From contig NZ_CP040231.1 in NCBI RefSeq assembly GCF_006228325.1, forward strand, positions 1,313,001 through 1,377,000: a DNA stretch of 64,000 bases, in the 5' to 3' direction. The notes beneath the pieces are model-generated. The model was not told where the DNA came from. It worked only from the letters and a program-made list of their open reading frames with translations, and made no database searches. This DNA is from Streptococcus sp. 1643. Lineage in GTDB: Bacteria > Bacillota > Bacilli > Lactobacillales > Streptococcaceae. Each line of letters starts with the position of its first letter. Positions within the stretch are counted from its first letter, which is position 1. The position numbers and the translations under genes were made by a program. This document shows, in pieces, positions 1-8,465 of this stretch.

Positions 1-233
1 ATCTGATCTAGGCAGGGTGAAGGGTCCTTACGGTCAAAGACGATACGGGCTGGCACTGATTTCTTAAGAATAATCAACTCAGGCGTATAGCCCCCTTTGA
101 CTTCCACTCGAATCTCTTGGTAGCCCTTTTTTTGCTGGGCCTTTTGTTCAGATTTTTCAGGCTTTTTGAAAAACCAAAACAAGATAAACACGATAAGGGC
201 AATACAAATAATGGTTACAATGCTATTTAACAT
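1..233 (-). CDS. cupA: Copper chaperone CupA, N-terminal part (cut by window edge)
   Basis: The first 77 codons of a membrane-anchored cupredoxin-type protein read leftward off the window. A single N-terminal membrane helix (about residues 3-22) is followed by a lysine/glutamine-rich linker and the start of a beta-rich domain. Cys74, in a Pro-Ser-Pro-Cys context, matches in position the Cu(I)-binding cysteine known for pneumococcal CupA. The family receives Cu(I) at the inner face of the membrane and passes it to the exporter CopA, whose gene would be expected just past the edge. The gene starts 10 bp after copY, and the AAAGGAG ribosome-binding site sits at the copY stop codon, so the two are one operon. 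The C-terminal Met ligands are outside the window. Confidence 0.85.
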   Translation of the reverse strand, partial: MLNSIVTIICIALIVFILFWFFKKPEKSEQKAQQKKGYQEIRVEVKGGYTPELIILKKSVPARIVFDRKDPSPCLDQ

Positions 234-243
234 GACGTCTCCT

Positions 244-639
244 TTACATACAATTACATTTTACTTCTGTTACAGCGCTTGATTTCTTCTCAGAAATCAC
301 AGCTTCCAAGTCTTCCAAGTCAACCTGAGTAAAATCACATTCAGCAATCAAATCAGCCAACAAGTTCTTAATCCTACGAGAACAAACCTTGTCCTTGATA
401 TCTTGGACAAGCAAGTCTCGGCTTTGGTCTAGAGTTAAAAGGGCTGAATAAACAAAGGACTTGCCCTCTTTTTTTCTAGTCAAACACTCTTTCTCAACCA
501 AACGAGCCAAAAGGGTCTGAACCGTGGACTTGGACCAGTCAAACCGCTCTGCCAGAACCCTGATCAAATCCGTACTGGTCTGCTCCCCCTGCATCCAAAT
601 AATCTTCATAACCTGCCATTCTGCATCTGAAATCTGCAT
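244..639 (-). CDS. copY: Copper-responsive repressor CopY (BlaI/MecI family)
   Basis: A 131-residue winged-helix repressor. The N-terminal part (about residues 1-75) has the BlaI/MecI helix-turn-helix with the recognition segment WSKSTVQTLLARLVEK; the C-terminal part is a dimerisation helix region. CopY represses the cop operon when zinc-loaded and is released by copper. I chose the ATG at 639 because an AGGAGG site lies 7 bases upstream; an in-frame GTG at 645 falls inside that site. Operator-like boxes lie just upstream. The C-terminus ends Lys-Cys-Asn-Cys-Met, so only one Cys-x-Cys is present, while the classic CopY metal site has two. Family and role are clear; how the short tail senses metal is uncertain. 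Confidence 0.9.
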   Translation of the reverse strand: MQISDAEWQVMKIIWMQGEQTSTDLIRVLAERFDWSKSTVQTLLARLVEKECLTRKKEGKSFVYSALLTLDQSRDLLVQDIKDKVCSRRIKNLLADLIAECDFTQVDLEDLEAVISEKKSSAVTEVKCNCM

Positions 640-657
640 AATCACACCTCCTAAATC

Positions 658-707
658 TACATTTGTAGATTACAGTTATTAGTATACTCCGAAAATCTAC
701 ATTTGTC
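658..707 (-). promoter_or_regulatory. Two cop-box operators upstream of copY
   Basis: TACATTTGTA at 658-667 is a perfect match to the CopY operator core TACAnnTGTA; TACATTTGTC at 698-707 matches in all but the last base. The two are 40 bp apart, start to start. Paired boxes upstream of copY are the known arrangement in streptococci, allowing autoregulation of copY-cupA-copA. Confidence 0.85.
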
Positions 708-800
708 AACTATAATTTTTATTATTTTTTCGAAAAATAGAATTTTAATCATGTAACGAGAGATTTGCAGTCAAATTTTACTATATAAACTATAAAAATA

Positions 801-809
801 TGCTATACT
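801..809 (+). promoter_or_regulatory. Extended -10 promoter for the thiD leader
   Basis: TGCTATACT at 801-809 is an extended -10 element with no good -35. It lies just upstream of the TPP aptamer, so transcription would start near 816 and include the whole riboswitch. Confidence 0.5.
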
Positions 810-826
810 GAAGAAAAAAGAAAACA

Positions 827-915
827 ACCACTAGGGGTGCGTAAAGCTGAGATTAACAACTGTTAGATCCCTTTGACTCAATCTAGGTAATGCTAGCTGA
901 TGGAAGTGGAAATGA
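827..915 (+). promoter_or_regulatory. TPP riboswitch upstream of thiD
   Basis: The conserved TPP aptamer segments appear in order: GGGGTGC (835-841), GCTGAGA (846-852), the ATCCCTTTGA segment near 866-875, and the closing strand containing TAATGCTAGC. No clear intrinsic terminator lies between the aptamer and the thiD start. Instead TGAGGA (919-924) can pair with TCCTCA (945-950), and the CCTC of that segment could alternatively pair with the GGGAGG ribosome-binding site near 993. Control at translation initiation is therefore inferred but not shown. Confidence 0.9.
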
Positions 916-1004
916 TAATGAGGACTACTTGTCTTCTATTGCTTTCCTCAAACAGACTAGCTTGTTCTTAAGAATACAAACTTCAGTTGGTTGGGAGGTT
1001 TTAG

Positions 1005-1796
1005 ATGACTTATTTACCCGTTGCTCTAACCATTGCAGGGACTGACCCTAGTGGCGGTGCTGGCATTATGGCTGATTTAAAGTCATTCCAAGCTAGAGAT
1101 GTCTATGGAATGGCCGTTGTGACCAGTCTTGTCGCTCAAAATACCAGAGGCGTTCAATTAATCGAGCACGTCTCCAACCAAATGCTGGAAGCTCAATTGG
1201 AGAGCGTCTTTTCGGATATCAAGCCTCAGGCTGTAAAAACAGGGATGTTGGCAACTACTGAGATTATGGAGATCATCCAACCCTACCTTAAAAAGCTAGA
1301 CTGTCCCTATGTGCTTGATCCTGTTATGGTCGCTACGAGTGGGGACACCCTGATTGATTCTAGTGCCAGAGACTACCTAAAGACAAATCTGCTTCCCCTT
1401 GCAACCATTATCACTCCGAATCTTCCTGAGGCAGAAGAGATTGTTGGTTTTTCGATTCATGATCCAGAAGACATGCAGCGTGCTGGTCGCCTAATTATAA
1501 AAGAATTTGGTCCCCAGTCCGTTGTTATCAAAGGTGGCCATCTGGAAGGTGGTGCCAAGGATTTCCTTTTTACCAAGGATGAACAATTTGTCTGGGAAAG
1601 TCCAAGAATTCAAACTTGTCACACCCATGGTACTGGATGTACCTTTGCTGCTGTGATTACGGCTGAACTAGCCAAGGGCAGAAGTCTTTACCAGGCAGTT
1701 GATAAGGCCAAGGCCTTTATCACAAAAGCCATCCAAGACGCTCCTCAACTCGGACATGGTTCTGGCCCAGTCAACCATACAACTTTTAAAGATTAA
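1005..1796 (+). CDS. thiD: Hydroxymethylpyrimidine/phosphomethylpyrimidine kinase
   Basis: A 263-residue ribokinase-fold enzyme that phosphorylates HMP and HMP-P in thiamin synthesis and salvage. The N-terminal motif TIAGTDPSGGAGIMADLK binds the pyrimidine, and the GTGCTFAAVI segment near residue 210 forms the anion hole. The full length is normal for ThiD. The ATG at 1005 is supported by GGGAGG 7 bases upstream. It is transcribed toward the thiamin salvage operon and ends in a shared terminator. A separate PdxK/ThiD-like kinase at 54.1-54.9 kb has pyridoxine-type context, so this copy, behind a TPP riboswitch, is the thiamin one. Confidence 0.93.
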   Translation: MTYLPVALTIAGTDPSGGAGIMADLKSFQARDVYGMAVVTSLVAQNTRGVQLIEHVSNQMLEAQLESVFSDIKPQAVKTGMLATTEIMEIIQPYLKKLDCPYVLDPVMVATSGDTLIDSSARDYLKTNLLPLATIITPNLPEAEEIVGFSIHDPEDMQRAGRLIIKEFGPQSVVIKGGHLEGGAKDFLFTKDEQFVWESPRIQTCHTHGTGCTFAAVITAELAKGRSLYQAVDKAKAFITKAIQDAPQLGHGSGPVNHTTFKD

Positions 1797-1797
1797 G

Positions 1798-1842
1798 AAA
1801 AAACTCTCTAGTTCCTACTTTAAGGGAATTAGAGAGTTTTTG
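1798..1842. terminator. Bidirectional terminator between thiD and thiE
   Basis: A stem AAAACTCTCTAGTTCC (1801-1816) pairs with its complement at 1826-1841 with one G-U pair. A/T runs on both sides let it work for both converging genes. Confidence 0.85.
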
Positions 1843-1843
1843 A

Positions 1844-2476
1844 TTAGGAAATCATGTCATCCAGCTTTGTTAAAAAGGCTTGCGTTTTTGCCTCAATATC
1901 TTCTGCCTGCATCAGATCACGTACGACAGCTACTCCAGCTATACCCGTGCCGATAAGTTGGTCAATATTCTCTGACGTCAAGCCTCCGATAGCAACTACT
2001 GGAATGGCGACCGTTTGGCAAATTGTTTTCAAGGTTGAAATCAGGGTAATGGGTGCATTTTCTTTGGTCGTAGTCGGGAAAATGGCTCCTGTTCCCAAGT
2101 AATCCGCACCCAATGTTTCTGCTTCGAGAGCTCTATTAACTGTTTTAGCAGTGACACCGAGGATTTTTTCGGGACCCAAGACTTTGCGGGCAACCGAAAC
2201 TGGTAGTTCATCGTCGCCGATATGCAGACCTGCTGCATCGACTGCAAGACAGACATCCAACCGATCATCAATGATCAAGGGCACCTGGTAGGCATCTGTT
2301 ATTTCCTTGACTTGTTTTGCCAGTTGATAGTATTGATTGGTAGTGAGGTTTTTTTCTCGTAGTTGGATGATGGTAACACCTGAACGGCAGGCCGTTTCGA
2401 CTTTTTCAAGAAAGTTTTCCAAGGAATCTTGGTAGCGATTGGTTACTAGATACAGTTTAAGTGCTTCTCTATTCAT
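1844..2476 (-). CDS. thiE: Thiamine-phosphate synthase
   Basis: A 210-residue TIM-barrel enzyme that joins HMP-diphosphate and thiazole phosphate to make thiamin phosphate. Visible signatures are the QLREKN strand near residue 38, the [16 protein letters not shown] loop that contacts the pyrimidine, and the C-terminal phosphate-binding [12 protein letters not shown] and GVAVV segments. It is the last gene of the leftward salvage operon and overlaps thiM by 8 bp, so translational coupling is likely. Length and motifs are normal for the family. Confidence 0.94.
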   Translation of the reverse strand: MNREALKLYLVTNRYQDSLENFLEKVETACRSGVTIIQLREKNLTTNQYYQLAKQVKEITDAYQVPLIIDDRLDVCLAVDAAGLHIGDDELPVSVARKVLGPEKILGVTAKTVNRALEAETLGADYLGTGAIFPTTTKENAPITLISTLKTICQTVAIPVVAIGGLTSENIDQLIGTGIAGVAVVRDLMQAEDIEAKTQAFLTKLDDMIS

Positions 2477-3272
2477 AAAAGTCTCCTTTGATGGCTTCTA
2501 GCCAATTTTCGTCTCTTTTTAGGAGAGAGAGTTGATTGAGAACTTGGTAACGAAAATCTTCCAATCCCATTCCTTGGACAAGAATTCTCTCAGCAGAGAT
2601 ATTGAGATAAGAGACCGCTAGACAAGAAGCTTCAAAGGCAGTCTTTCCTTGGCTAAGAAAAACGGCTGTCAAGGCTCCAACCAAGTCTCCTGTCCCTGTT
2701 ATCCAGTCTAATTCGTCACAGCCATTCCTCAATACAGCAACCTGATTCTCCGAAACGATGAGGTCCTCGGGGCCAGTGACTAAGAATGACATACCAGAAT
2801 AGGTCTGACACCAGTCTTTCAAAACTTGAAGCAAATCCTCCGTTTCTTGATCTTTAGCACTCGCATCAACTCCAACTCCATGGTGTTTTAAGCCAACAAG
2901 ACTTCGGATTTCAGACATATTTCCTTTAAGGACCGTGGGCTTGTATTCTAAAAGATCTGTGACTAGATCCTTACGAATGGGGGAAGCCGCAACGCCAACT
3001 GCATCTACTACCATTGGGAGACAAGCTTGAGCTGCATAAGTAGCTGCCATGCGGATTGCTTTCTCCTTCTCAGCTGACAAATGCCCCAAATTGATGAAGA
3101 GAGCTTGGCTTTGTTTGGTAAAATCAAGGACCTCACGGGAATCATCTGCCATGACCGGTTTAGATCCCAGAGCCAAAATCCCATTGGCCAGCATCTCACA
3201 GGAAATCTCATTGGTGATGCAGTGAATTAAGGAGCTGGAGGTTAGAGGAAAGGGATTTGTAAATTCCTGCAT
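2469..3272 (-). CDS. thiM: Hydroxyethylthiazole kinase
   Basis: A 267-residue ribokinase-like kinase that phosphorylates salvaged hydroxyethylthiazole. The segment [10 protein letters not shown] near the middle and the [14 protein letters not shown] anion-hole motif near residue 193 are family hallmarks. The base position in that motif is Asp rather than the Cys reported for the B. subtilis enzyme. It overlaps thiE by 8 bp downstream and thiW by 1 bp upstream, which couples thiazole uptake to its phosphorylation. Confidence 0.94.
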   Translation of the reverse strand: MQEFTNPFPLTSSSLIHCITNEISCEMLANGILALGSKPVMADDSREVLDFTKQSQALFINLGHLSAEKEKAIRMAATYAAQACLPMVVDAVGVAASPIRKDLVTDLLEYKPTVLKGNMSEIRSLVGLKHHGVGVDASAKDQETEDLLQVLKDWCQTYSGMSFLVTGPEDLIVSENQVAVLRNGCDELDWITGTGDLVGALTAVFLSQGKTAFEASCLAVSYLNISAERILVQGMGLEDFRYQVLNQLSLLKRDENWLEAIKGDFYE

Positions 3273-3796
3273 CAGTCTATCCTTTCACCAAAGAAATATC
3301 CTTGTACTTTTTTAAAGAATTCCTGCTTGATTAAAAATCGAAAGGCAAGAAAAGCTATGGCTGTACCGATCAAGGTTGCTCCGAAAAATCGAGGAGTGTA
3401 GATAAACCAGCTGAGCTTGGCAGCAGATCCCGTAAAGAGAACCATGACAGGATAGGAAACAATAGAACCGATAATCCCTGTTCCCAAGATTTCTCCTAGG
3501 GCAGAGAAGTGAAATTTTCGACCGTACTTATAAAAGAGACCTGCAAGGAGGGCTCCAAAGGTAGCTCCAGTGAGGGCCAAGGGCGGAATGCCTTGAGTAG
3601 ACATACGGATAAAGGCTGTAACTGTTGCCATGACCAAGGCATAAACAGGCCCCATCAAGATTCCCGCAAGAATGTTGACTACACTGGACATTGGTGCCAT
3701 TCCTTCAATTCGAAAGATGGGTGTAAGAACTACGTCAAGAGCAATCATCATGGATAAAATGGTTAATTTGTGAACTTGTAGTTGGTGGTTTCTCAT
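3272..3796 (-). CDS. thiW: ThiW, thiazole-specific ECF transporter S component
   Basis: A 174-residue membrane protein with about five hydrophobic helices, including the S-component stretch [22 protein letters not shown]. ThiW proteins bind hydroxyethylthiazole and join the shared ECF energy-coupling module. The position directly before thiM, with a 1-bp overlap, fits uptake followed by phosphorylation. No dedicated ATPase is encoded with it; it could use the genome-wide ECF module or the EcfA/EcfT proteins of this operon. It is 3 bp from tenA. Confidence 0.88.
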   Translation of the reverse strand: MRNHQLQVHKLTILSMMIALDVVLTPIFRIEGMAPMSSVVNILAGILMGPVYALVMATVTAFIRMSTQGIPPLALTGATFGALLAGLFYKYGRKFHFSALGEILGTGIIGSIVSYPVMVLFTGSAAKLSWFIYTPRFFGATLIGTAIAFLAFRFLIKQEFFKKVQGYFFGERID

Positions 3797-3799
3797 TTT

Positions 3800-4492
3800 C
3801 TATTTCTTCTCTGTTTCTAAGGACTGCAAATCACTTGTCCAGGTTTGATGTTGGTAAGCCATCTCCCAAAACTTGGCTTCCATATGGACACTTCGATGGA
3901 AGGCCTCTAGCATTTTTTGTTTGTCCGTCTCGTTGCTTTCTCGATAGAGCTGATTGACCAGGGCTTCTTCCTCTTTAATCTGCTGTTCTAACTCATCGGT
4001 GATATAGGTCTCAATCCACTGTTGATAAAGAGGATTCGGGGATGGTTTGCGATTAAGTGCCTTGCCCAAATCATGGTATAACCAAGGACATGGGAGCAAA
4101 CTAGCAAAAGCAATGCCCAAGTTTGGCTCTGCAAATTGTCGATAAATATGAGAAATGTAATGATAACAGGTTGGAGCGATTGGATGTTGCTCCATTTCCT
4201 GGTCGCTGATTCCTAATTCCATGAAAAATTGTTGGCGGATAAACAACTCACCCTCCACTAGACTCTGGGCATTTTGTTTCAAGAGTCTTTTCATCTCTTG
4301 GTTTGAAGTCTTATCAGCCAAGAGGTGATAGGCTTCTGAAAAAGACTTCAGGTAGTAGGCATCCTGAATCAGGTAATAGCGGAAAATAGAAGGTTCTAAA
4401 TTCCCCTCTTGTAACTGTAAAACAAAGGGGTGATGAAAGGAAGCCTGCCAAGCTTCCTTGGATAATTCCATCGCAATATCTGTAAATTCCAT
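3800..4492 (-). CDS. tenA: TenA-type aminopyrimidine aminohydrolase (cysteine class)
   Basis: A 230-residue helical enzyme that hydrolyses amino-HMP-type breakdown products of thiamin to HMP. The canonical residues are all at the expected positions: Asp44 in LIQDAYY, nucleophile Cys135 in LLPCPWLY, and Glu205 in SVHMEAKFW. This makes it a TenA_C enzyme, unlike the second TenA at 7.5 kb. It sits between the ecfT gene and thiW in the operon, so the transporter brings in the pyrimidine and TenA converts it. Confidence 0.92.
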   Translation of the reverse strand: MEFTDIAMELSKEAWQASFHHPFVLQLQEGNLEPSIFRYYLIQDAYYLKSFSEAYHLLADKTSNQEMKRLLKQNAQSLVEGELFIRQQFFMELGISDQEMEQHPIAPTCYHYISHIYRQFAEPNLGIAFASLLPCPWLYHDLGKALNRKPSPNPLYQQWIETYITDELEQQIKEEEALVNQLYRESNETDKQKMLEAFHRSVHMEAKFWEMAYQHQTWTSDLQSLETEKK

Positions 4493-4502
4493 AATAACTC
4501 CT

Positions 4503-5153
4503 TTATAGAAATAGGCTGGTTTGAAGCAATAAAAAGAAAAGTAGGTAGATCAATTTTGTCCTCTGAGAAATATAAAAAGTCCGATAACTATTCTCCAACT
4601 GTGCATGCTCGTCATATCCATGCGCAGATAGAGCTCTCAGGTAAAGATGGCGCCACCTAAAGACTGTCATCAGAACCTTACTGTAAATCAGGGGAGACCA
4701 AACATGCAATTTTTGACCACGCAATAAGCAAGCTTCCTTGAGGGACTTGATTTCTTGTTGAATGAGGGGAAAGGCATTGAATACCACAATTAAGGCATAG
4801 GCCCAAGACCGTGATAACCCCTTTTGAGCCAAGTACAAGAGAAGCTCTTTTAGGGAAATAGAGGAAACAAAGACAAGACCAATACAAACGGTCACAAATG
4901 CCCTCGTTCCAAGCATCACTGCCTGCGAAGCATCTCCGTGTAACTGAACTGCCCAGTAGTTGGCCAAAGATGGTAAAATGGCGAGCAAGAGCATCCAAGC
5001 CAACATTTTAAATCGACGATAATAGAGCATAAAGAGTATGCAAAATGTAGCTACCGAAAGATTAAGAGCAATCGAAGGAATGAAGGATGTTTCCAAGGAT
5101 AAAATTAGCAAGAAGAGACTGATAATCGGTGTCTGGGTTGCTACTTTGATCAT
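4503..5153 (-). CDS. ECF transporter transmembrane component (YkoC-like EcfT)
   Basis: A 216-residue membrane protein with hydrophobic helices in the N-terminal half and near the C-terminus. Between them are the cytoplasmic coupling helices, including LKEACLLRGQKLH, where the Arg-Gly signature of EcfT contacts the ATPase. It lies 1 bp after the dual-ATPase gene. The trio ykoE-ykoD-ykoC is the known predicted transporter for the HMP moiety of thiamin, and this is its scaffold subunit. The length is slightly short for an EcfT. Confidence 0.87.
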   Translation of the reverse strand: MIKVATQTPIISLFLLILSLETSFIPSIALNLSVATFCILFMLYYRRFKMLAWMLLLAILPSLANYWAVQLHGDASQAVMLGTRAFVTVCIGLVFVSSISLKELLLYLAQKGLSRSWAYALIVVFNAFPLIQQEIKSLKEACLLRGQKLHVWSPLIYSKVLMTVFRWRHLYLRALSAHGYDEHAQLENSYRTFYISQRTKLIYLLFFLLLQTSLFL

Positions 5154-5154
5154 A

Positions 5155-6540
5155 CTACCTCACCTCCCCTAGAGTATCATTGTTCAGAGATGGGAGAGGT
5201 TTGCTGATGGTCACGTCTTTGAGATGACTGAGCCCCTGACTAGTCATCTCAATCCAATAATCAACCACAGAGATCAAGGGATCTAAACGATGGCTAATGA
5301 TCAAAAAACTTCTTCCCTGATTGCTCTCCTCCAATATCCACTGACAAAAATAATGGCAAGCTCTATCATCCAAACCTGCAAAAGGTTCATCTAACAAGAT
5401 CACAGAGGCCTTACTAGTCAAGATGGTCAAGAGCTGAAGAATCTTTTGCTGGCCACCACTTAATTGATAGGGACTCTTATCAAGCGCCTGCTCCAGATCA
5501 AAATATCGTAAAGCTTGGACAATCCGCTGATTTCTTTCAGAATCATGTCCATCTAATTGAAGCTCTTCTCGCAGACTGACTCGGATAAATTGCTTCTCAG
5601 CTTCCTGAACAACACCCGTCAGATCACGATACAGACTCTTTTTCTTTTTTAGGACTTTCCCCTTCCAAGTAATGAGCCCTTTATACTTTTGAAATTGAAG
5701 AATAGAGCGAAAGAGGGTTGATTTCCCAACACCATTATCACCCAAGATACAGGAGATTCCTTGGTAGAATGTAAAATCCGCAATTGAAAAGAGGGGACGA
5801 TTACCCAGCTCACAAGTCACACAGTCCAAATGGAATAGTTCTGGACTAGAAGCAACTTCCTTTGAAGAAACCTGTGTCATCTCAGAGGTAGGGATTTGAA
5901 ACACCTCCCTTAACTGGCCGTCTCTCAGCTCCACCATATGATCGATATAGGCTTCATAGTCTGATAAATCATGGTCACACAGGATGACTGTCTTCCCATC
6001 AAGAGCCAACTCTTTTAGAATCTCCAATATCTCGATTCTGCTCTTGCGGTCAATGGAAGCAAAGGGCTCATCCAAGAGATAGACCCTAGGATTCATAGCA
6101 AAGAGAACAGCTAGCGCAGCCTTTTGCTTTTCCCCACCTGATAAGTGATGAATGGGACGGTGCAAAATTGCCTTACAGCGAAATTGCTGGACCACCTCTG
6201 CTATTTTAGAATCAATTTCTTGAACGGGATGGCCGATATTCTCCAAGGTAAAAATCAGCTCCTCAAACAAGTTCTCCATGGTAAATTGATGATTGGGATT
6301 TTGAAAGAGAATGTCAACTGTCTGGACACGTTCGACGATAGAAAGCTGACTGACCTCGCTCCCATCTATCAGGACTTGACCACTATAGGGAAGAGAACTG
6401 ACTTGGGCAATCATTTGAAAGAGGCTGGATTTTCCTGAACCACTGCTCCCAACTAACAAGGTGAAGGCTTGCGCATGAAAAGTAAAATCAATCGGTTCCG
6501 AAAAGATTGGGGACTGAATCGCTCGTAGTTCCAGCCCCAT
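5155..6540 (-). CDS. ECF transporter dual ATP-binding protein (YkoD-like)
   Basis: A 461-residue protein with two ABC ATPase domains in one chain. Domain 1 has Walker A GSSGSGKSS near residue 32, signature LSGGEKQKAALA near 138 and Walker B VYLLDEPFA. Domain 2 has Walker A GDNGVGKST near 272, signature LSGGQQKILQLL near 364 and Walker B VILLDEPFA. The fused layout replaces the EcfA/EcfA' pair. Its ATG abuts the stop of ykoE and it is followed 1 bp later by ecfT, so it powers HMP uptake by this operon. Confidence 0.92.
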   Translation of the reverse strand: MGLELRAIQSPIFSEPIDFTFHAQAFTLLVGSSGSGKSSLFQMIAQVSSLPYSGQVLIDGSEVSQLSIVERVQTVDILFQNPNHQFTMENLFEELIFTLENIGHPVQEIDSKIAEVVQQFRCKAILHRPIHHLSGGEKQKAALAVLFAMNPRVYLLDEPFASIDRKSRIEILEILKELALDGKTVILCDHDLSDYEAYIDHMVELRDGQLREVFQIPTSEMTQVSSKEVASSPELFHLDCVTCELGNRPLFSIADFTFYQGISCILGDNGVGKSTLFRSILQFQKYKGLITWKGKVLKKKKSLYRDLTGVVQEAEKQFIRVSLREELQLDGHDSERNQRIVQALRYFDLEQALDKSPYQLSGGQQKILQLLTILTSKASVILLDEPFAGLDDRACHYFCQWILEESNQGRSFLIISHRLDPLISVVDYWIEMTSQGLSHLKDVTISKPLPSLNNDTLGEVR

Positions 6541-7101
6541 CTATGCCTTGCCCCCAGCTGCAAACTGATGATAAAGTTTGACAATGGCACGAACCAAGAT
6601 GGTACAGAAGAAAAAGACAGAAATAAAGCGCACCACCAGCAAGGAAAGGACAAAAGGAAGGGAGAAGGCGTAGTAACCTAACTTAATGTATTCATAGACA
6701 AAGCTAAAAAGGGTAATCCCAATACTATTAGCAGTTAGAGAGAACCAACTTTCATAGCGATTCTTGGTTACGATAAAACCAAGTTCACTTCCCAAACCTT
6801 GAACCAAGCCAGACAAAAGAGCGCCTAGACCGAATTGGCTACCATAAAGGACTTCAGCAAGCGCAGCGAGCACTTCTCCAATCGTTGCACTTCCGACTCT
6901 TGGAACAAAGATAGCCGCAATGGGCGCAGCCATACACCAGAGACCAAAGAGGATTTCATTGGCAAAGGCCTGCAAACCAAGAGGGGCCAAGATCAGGGTG
7001 AGAATATCAAACAGATAGCCCGAACCCACAAAAACGCCACCAAAAAAGATAGACAAGAAAGCAAGCAAGATAACATCTTTTAACTGCCATTTTTTCAACA
7101 T
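6541..7101 (-). CDS. ykoE: YkoE-like ECF S component, HMP uptake
   Basis: A 186-residue membrane protein with about five helices; the stretch RVGSATIGEVLAALAEVLYGSQFG is typical of the YkoE family. It is predicted to bind hydroxymethylpyrimidine for the YkoEDC transporter. I chose the ATG at 7101 because AAAAAGGAG lies 6 bases upstream; an upstream in-frame start at 7134 has no such site. It is the first gene of the seven-gene operon and lies directly behind a TPP riboswitch with an intrinsic terminator. Confidence 0.9.
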   Translation of the reverse strand: MLKKWQLKDVILLAFLSIFFGGVFVGSGYLFDILTLILAPLGLQAFANEILFGLWCMAAPIAAIFVPRVGSATIGEVLAALAEVLYGSQFGLGALLSGLVQGLGSELGFIVTKNRYESWFSLTANSIGITLFSFVYEYIKLGYYAFSLPFVLSLLVVRFISVFFFCTILVRAIVKLYHQFAAGGKA

Positions 7102-7185
7102 AAAAAACTCCTTTTTTAAAGAAAAGTGGGGCATTCAAGGAGAGCTACCAAAAGGCTTGCCGTCAAGCCTATCCTCTTTTGATAA

Positions 7186-7222
7186 ACAAAAAAACTCCAA
7201 TTACAAACGAGAATTAGAGTTT
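7186..7222 (-). terminator. Riboswitch-linked intrinsic terminator before ykoE
   Basis: On the minus strand a stem AACTCTAATT / AATTGGAGTT is followed by seven Ts. It lies 50 bp beyond the TPP aptamer, as expected for transcription attenuation. A second, shorter hairpin (AGGCTTG / CAAGCCT, 7153-7170) lies between it and ykoE and is absent from the other copy. Confidence 0.85.
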
Positions 7223-7269
7223 AGCTTACAAGATTAGACAGTTCTTTTCGACATACGAAAAAAACCTTT

Positions 7270-7342
7270 TCACATTTCCCTTCGCCAGTATTAACTGTAT
7301 CAGGTTCAATGGGTATCATCTCAGCCTAAAGCACCCCAAATG
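7270..7342 (-). promoter_or_regulatory. TPP riboswitch of the ykoE-thiE operon
   Basis: Read on the minus strand, the aptamer shows GGGGTGC, GGCTGAGATGATACCC, the segment TTGAACCTGATACAG and the closing TACTGGCGAAGGGA. These are the conserved TPP elements. The terminator downstream completes an attenuation switch. Confidence 0.96.
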
Positions 7343-7366
7343 TCTTTATTATTTAATTACTGGACC

Positions 7367-7395
7367 AGTATAACAGAATTTGAAAGCCCTAGCAA
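7367..7395 (-). promoter_or_regulatory. Promoter of the ykoE operon leader
   Basis: On the minus strand TTGCTA and TATACT are separated by 17 bp, just upstream of the aptamer. Confidence 0.75.
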
Positions 7396-7471
7396 GATAT
7401 TTGACCGGAAAATATATTTATATAGTTTGTTTGTTCATTCTTTTAATCTACATAAAAGTATTGAATCTGTC

Positions 7472-8140
7472 CTATAATTCATAACCGATATCAAAAAAAG
7501 CTAATTCCAAAGCAACTGCTTGATTCCAGCGTTCCTGAAGCTCTGTCAAATCTTCTCGATTTTTCCCGACACGATTAAGTTCATCAACTAGAAATTGAAC
7601 CCACTCTGTAAAGAAAGGACCTCTGTGGAGATTGACCCATTCTAAATGAATATAGGCTTCAGGTAGAGCCAAATCTTTAGAACCCCAGTCTAAATAGAGA
7701 CCTTCTGCAATGACCAGCATGACCAAAAGATGAGCATAGTCTGATGAAGCCACAGCAGAATACATTAAATCCTGAAACGCTTTTGTTACAGGGTGCAAGT
7801 TCACTTCTAGATAGTCATGCTCTGCTACATTTAACTCTTTGAAAGCCTTTTGGAAATAACCATCTTCATCTGCTTCAAGAAAGCCTAGTTGCTTGGCAAA
7901 ACGAAGTTTGGATTCAAGCTGGTCTGCGTGAGCTACACAAGCACCCAGCATGGATAAGAAAGCATCAAAGAAATGATAATCTTGAATCAGGTAGTCTTTT
8001 AAGACCTTATTCTCAATTGTCCCCGCAAAAAGTTCCTTAATAAAACGATGATTGATTGCAGCCTGCCAATCCTTCTGACTGCTTTTTAATAATTCTCCAA
8101 CGATCAAACCTGGCTGAAATGCATAGTCTTGTGTTTCCAT
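7472..8140 (-). CDS. TenA family protein, glutamate class (TenA_E)
   Basis: A 222-residue protein of the TenA/THI-4 fold. The Asp54 of LIQDYHFFDAF aligns with the pyrimidine-contacting Asp of TenA, but the nucleophile position reads LLVMLVIAEGLYLDWG with Glu146 in place of Cys, which defines the TenA_E class. TenA_E enzymes elsewhere act on formylaminopyrimidine-type thiamin breakdown products; the exact substrate here is not known. It stands between the two copies of the duplicated riboswitch and is controlled by the upstream copy. The ATG at 8140 has AAAGGAAA upstream. Confidence 0.85.
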   Translation of the reverse strand: METQDYAFQPGLIVGELLKSSQKDWQAAINHRFIKELFAGTIENKVLKDYLIQDYHFFDAFLSMLGACVAHADQLESKLRFAKQLGFLEADEDGYFQKAFKELNVAEHDYLEVNLHPVTKAFQDLMYSAVASSDYAHLLVMLVIAEGLYLDWGSKDLALPEAYIHLEWVNLHRGPFFTEWVQFLVDELNRVGKNREDLTELQERWNQAVALELAFFDIGYEL

Positions 8141-8284
8141 ATTTATTTTTCCTTTCTTTACTCCTTAGTAATCAATAAAACACCAAGAGATACCAAGCAA
8201 AATCGTAATTCCACTTGATACTTTTAAAGAACATCGAGGGCATTTGCAGAAAGCTACCTAAACAAGCCTATCCTCTTTTGATAA

Positions 8285-8321
8285 ACAAAAAAACTCCAAT
8301 TACAAACGAGAATTAGAGTTT
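8285..8321 (-). terminator. Riboswitch-linked terminator before TenA_E gene
   Basis: The sequence is identical to the terminator in copy 1: an AACTCTAATT stem and a run of Ts on the minus strand. Confidence 0.85.
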
Positions 8322-8368
8322 AGCTTACAAGATTAGACAGTTCTTTTCGACATACGAAAAAAACCTTT

Positions 8369-8441
8369 TCACATTTCCCTTCGCCAGTATTAACTGTATC
8401 AGGTTCAATGGGTATCATCTCAGCCTAAAGCACCCCAAATG
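8369..8441 (-). promoter_or_regulatory. TPP riboswitch of the TenA_E gene
   Basis: The aptamer is identical base for base to the one at 7270-7342. Confidence 0.96.
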
Positions 8442-8465
8442 TCTTTATTATTTTATTACTGGACC

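Larger units (their letters stand above)
7164..7428 (-). repeat. Direct repeat copy 1: promoter, TPP riboswitch, terminator
   Basis: This 265-bp segment recurs at 8263-8527 with a constant offset of 1099 bp and no gaps. I count 7 mismatches, all in the upstream promoter third; the aptamer and terminator part (7164-7354) is identical. It controls ykoE and the genes after it. Confidence 0.93.
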
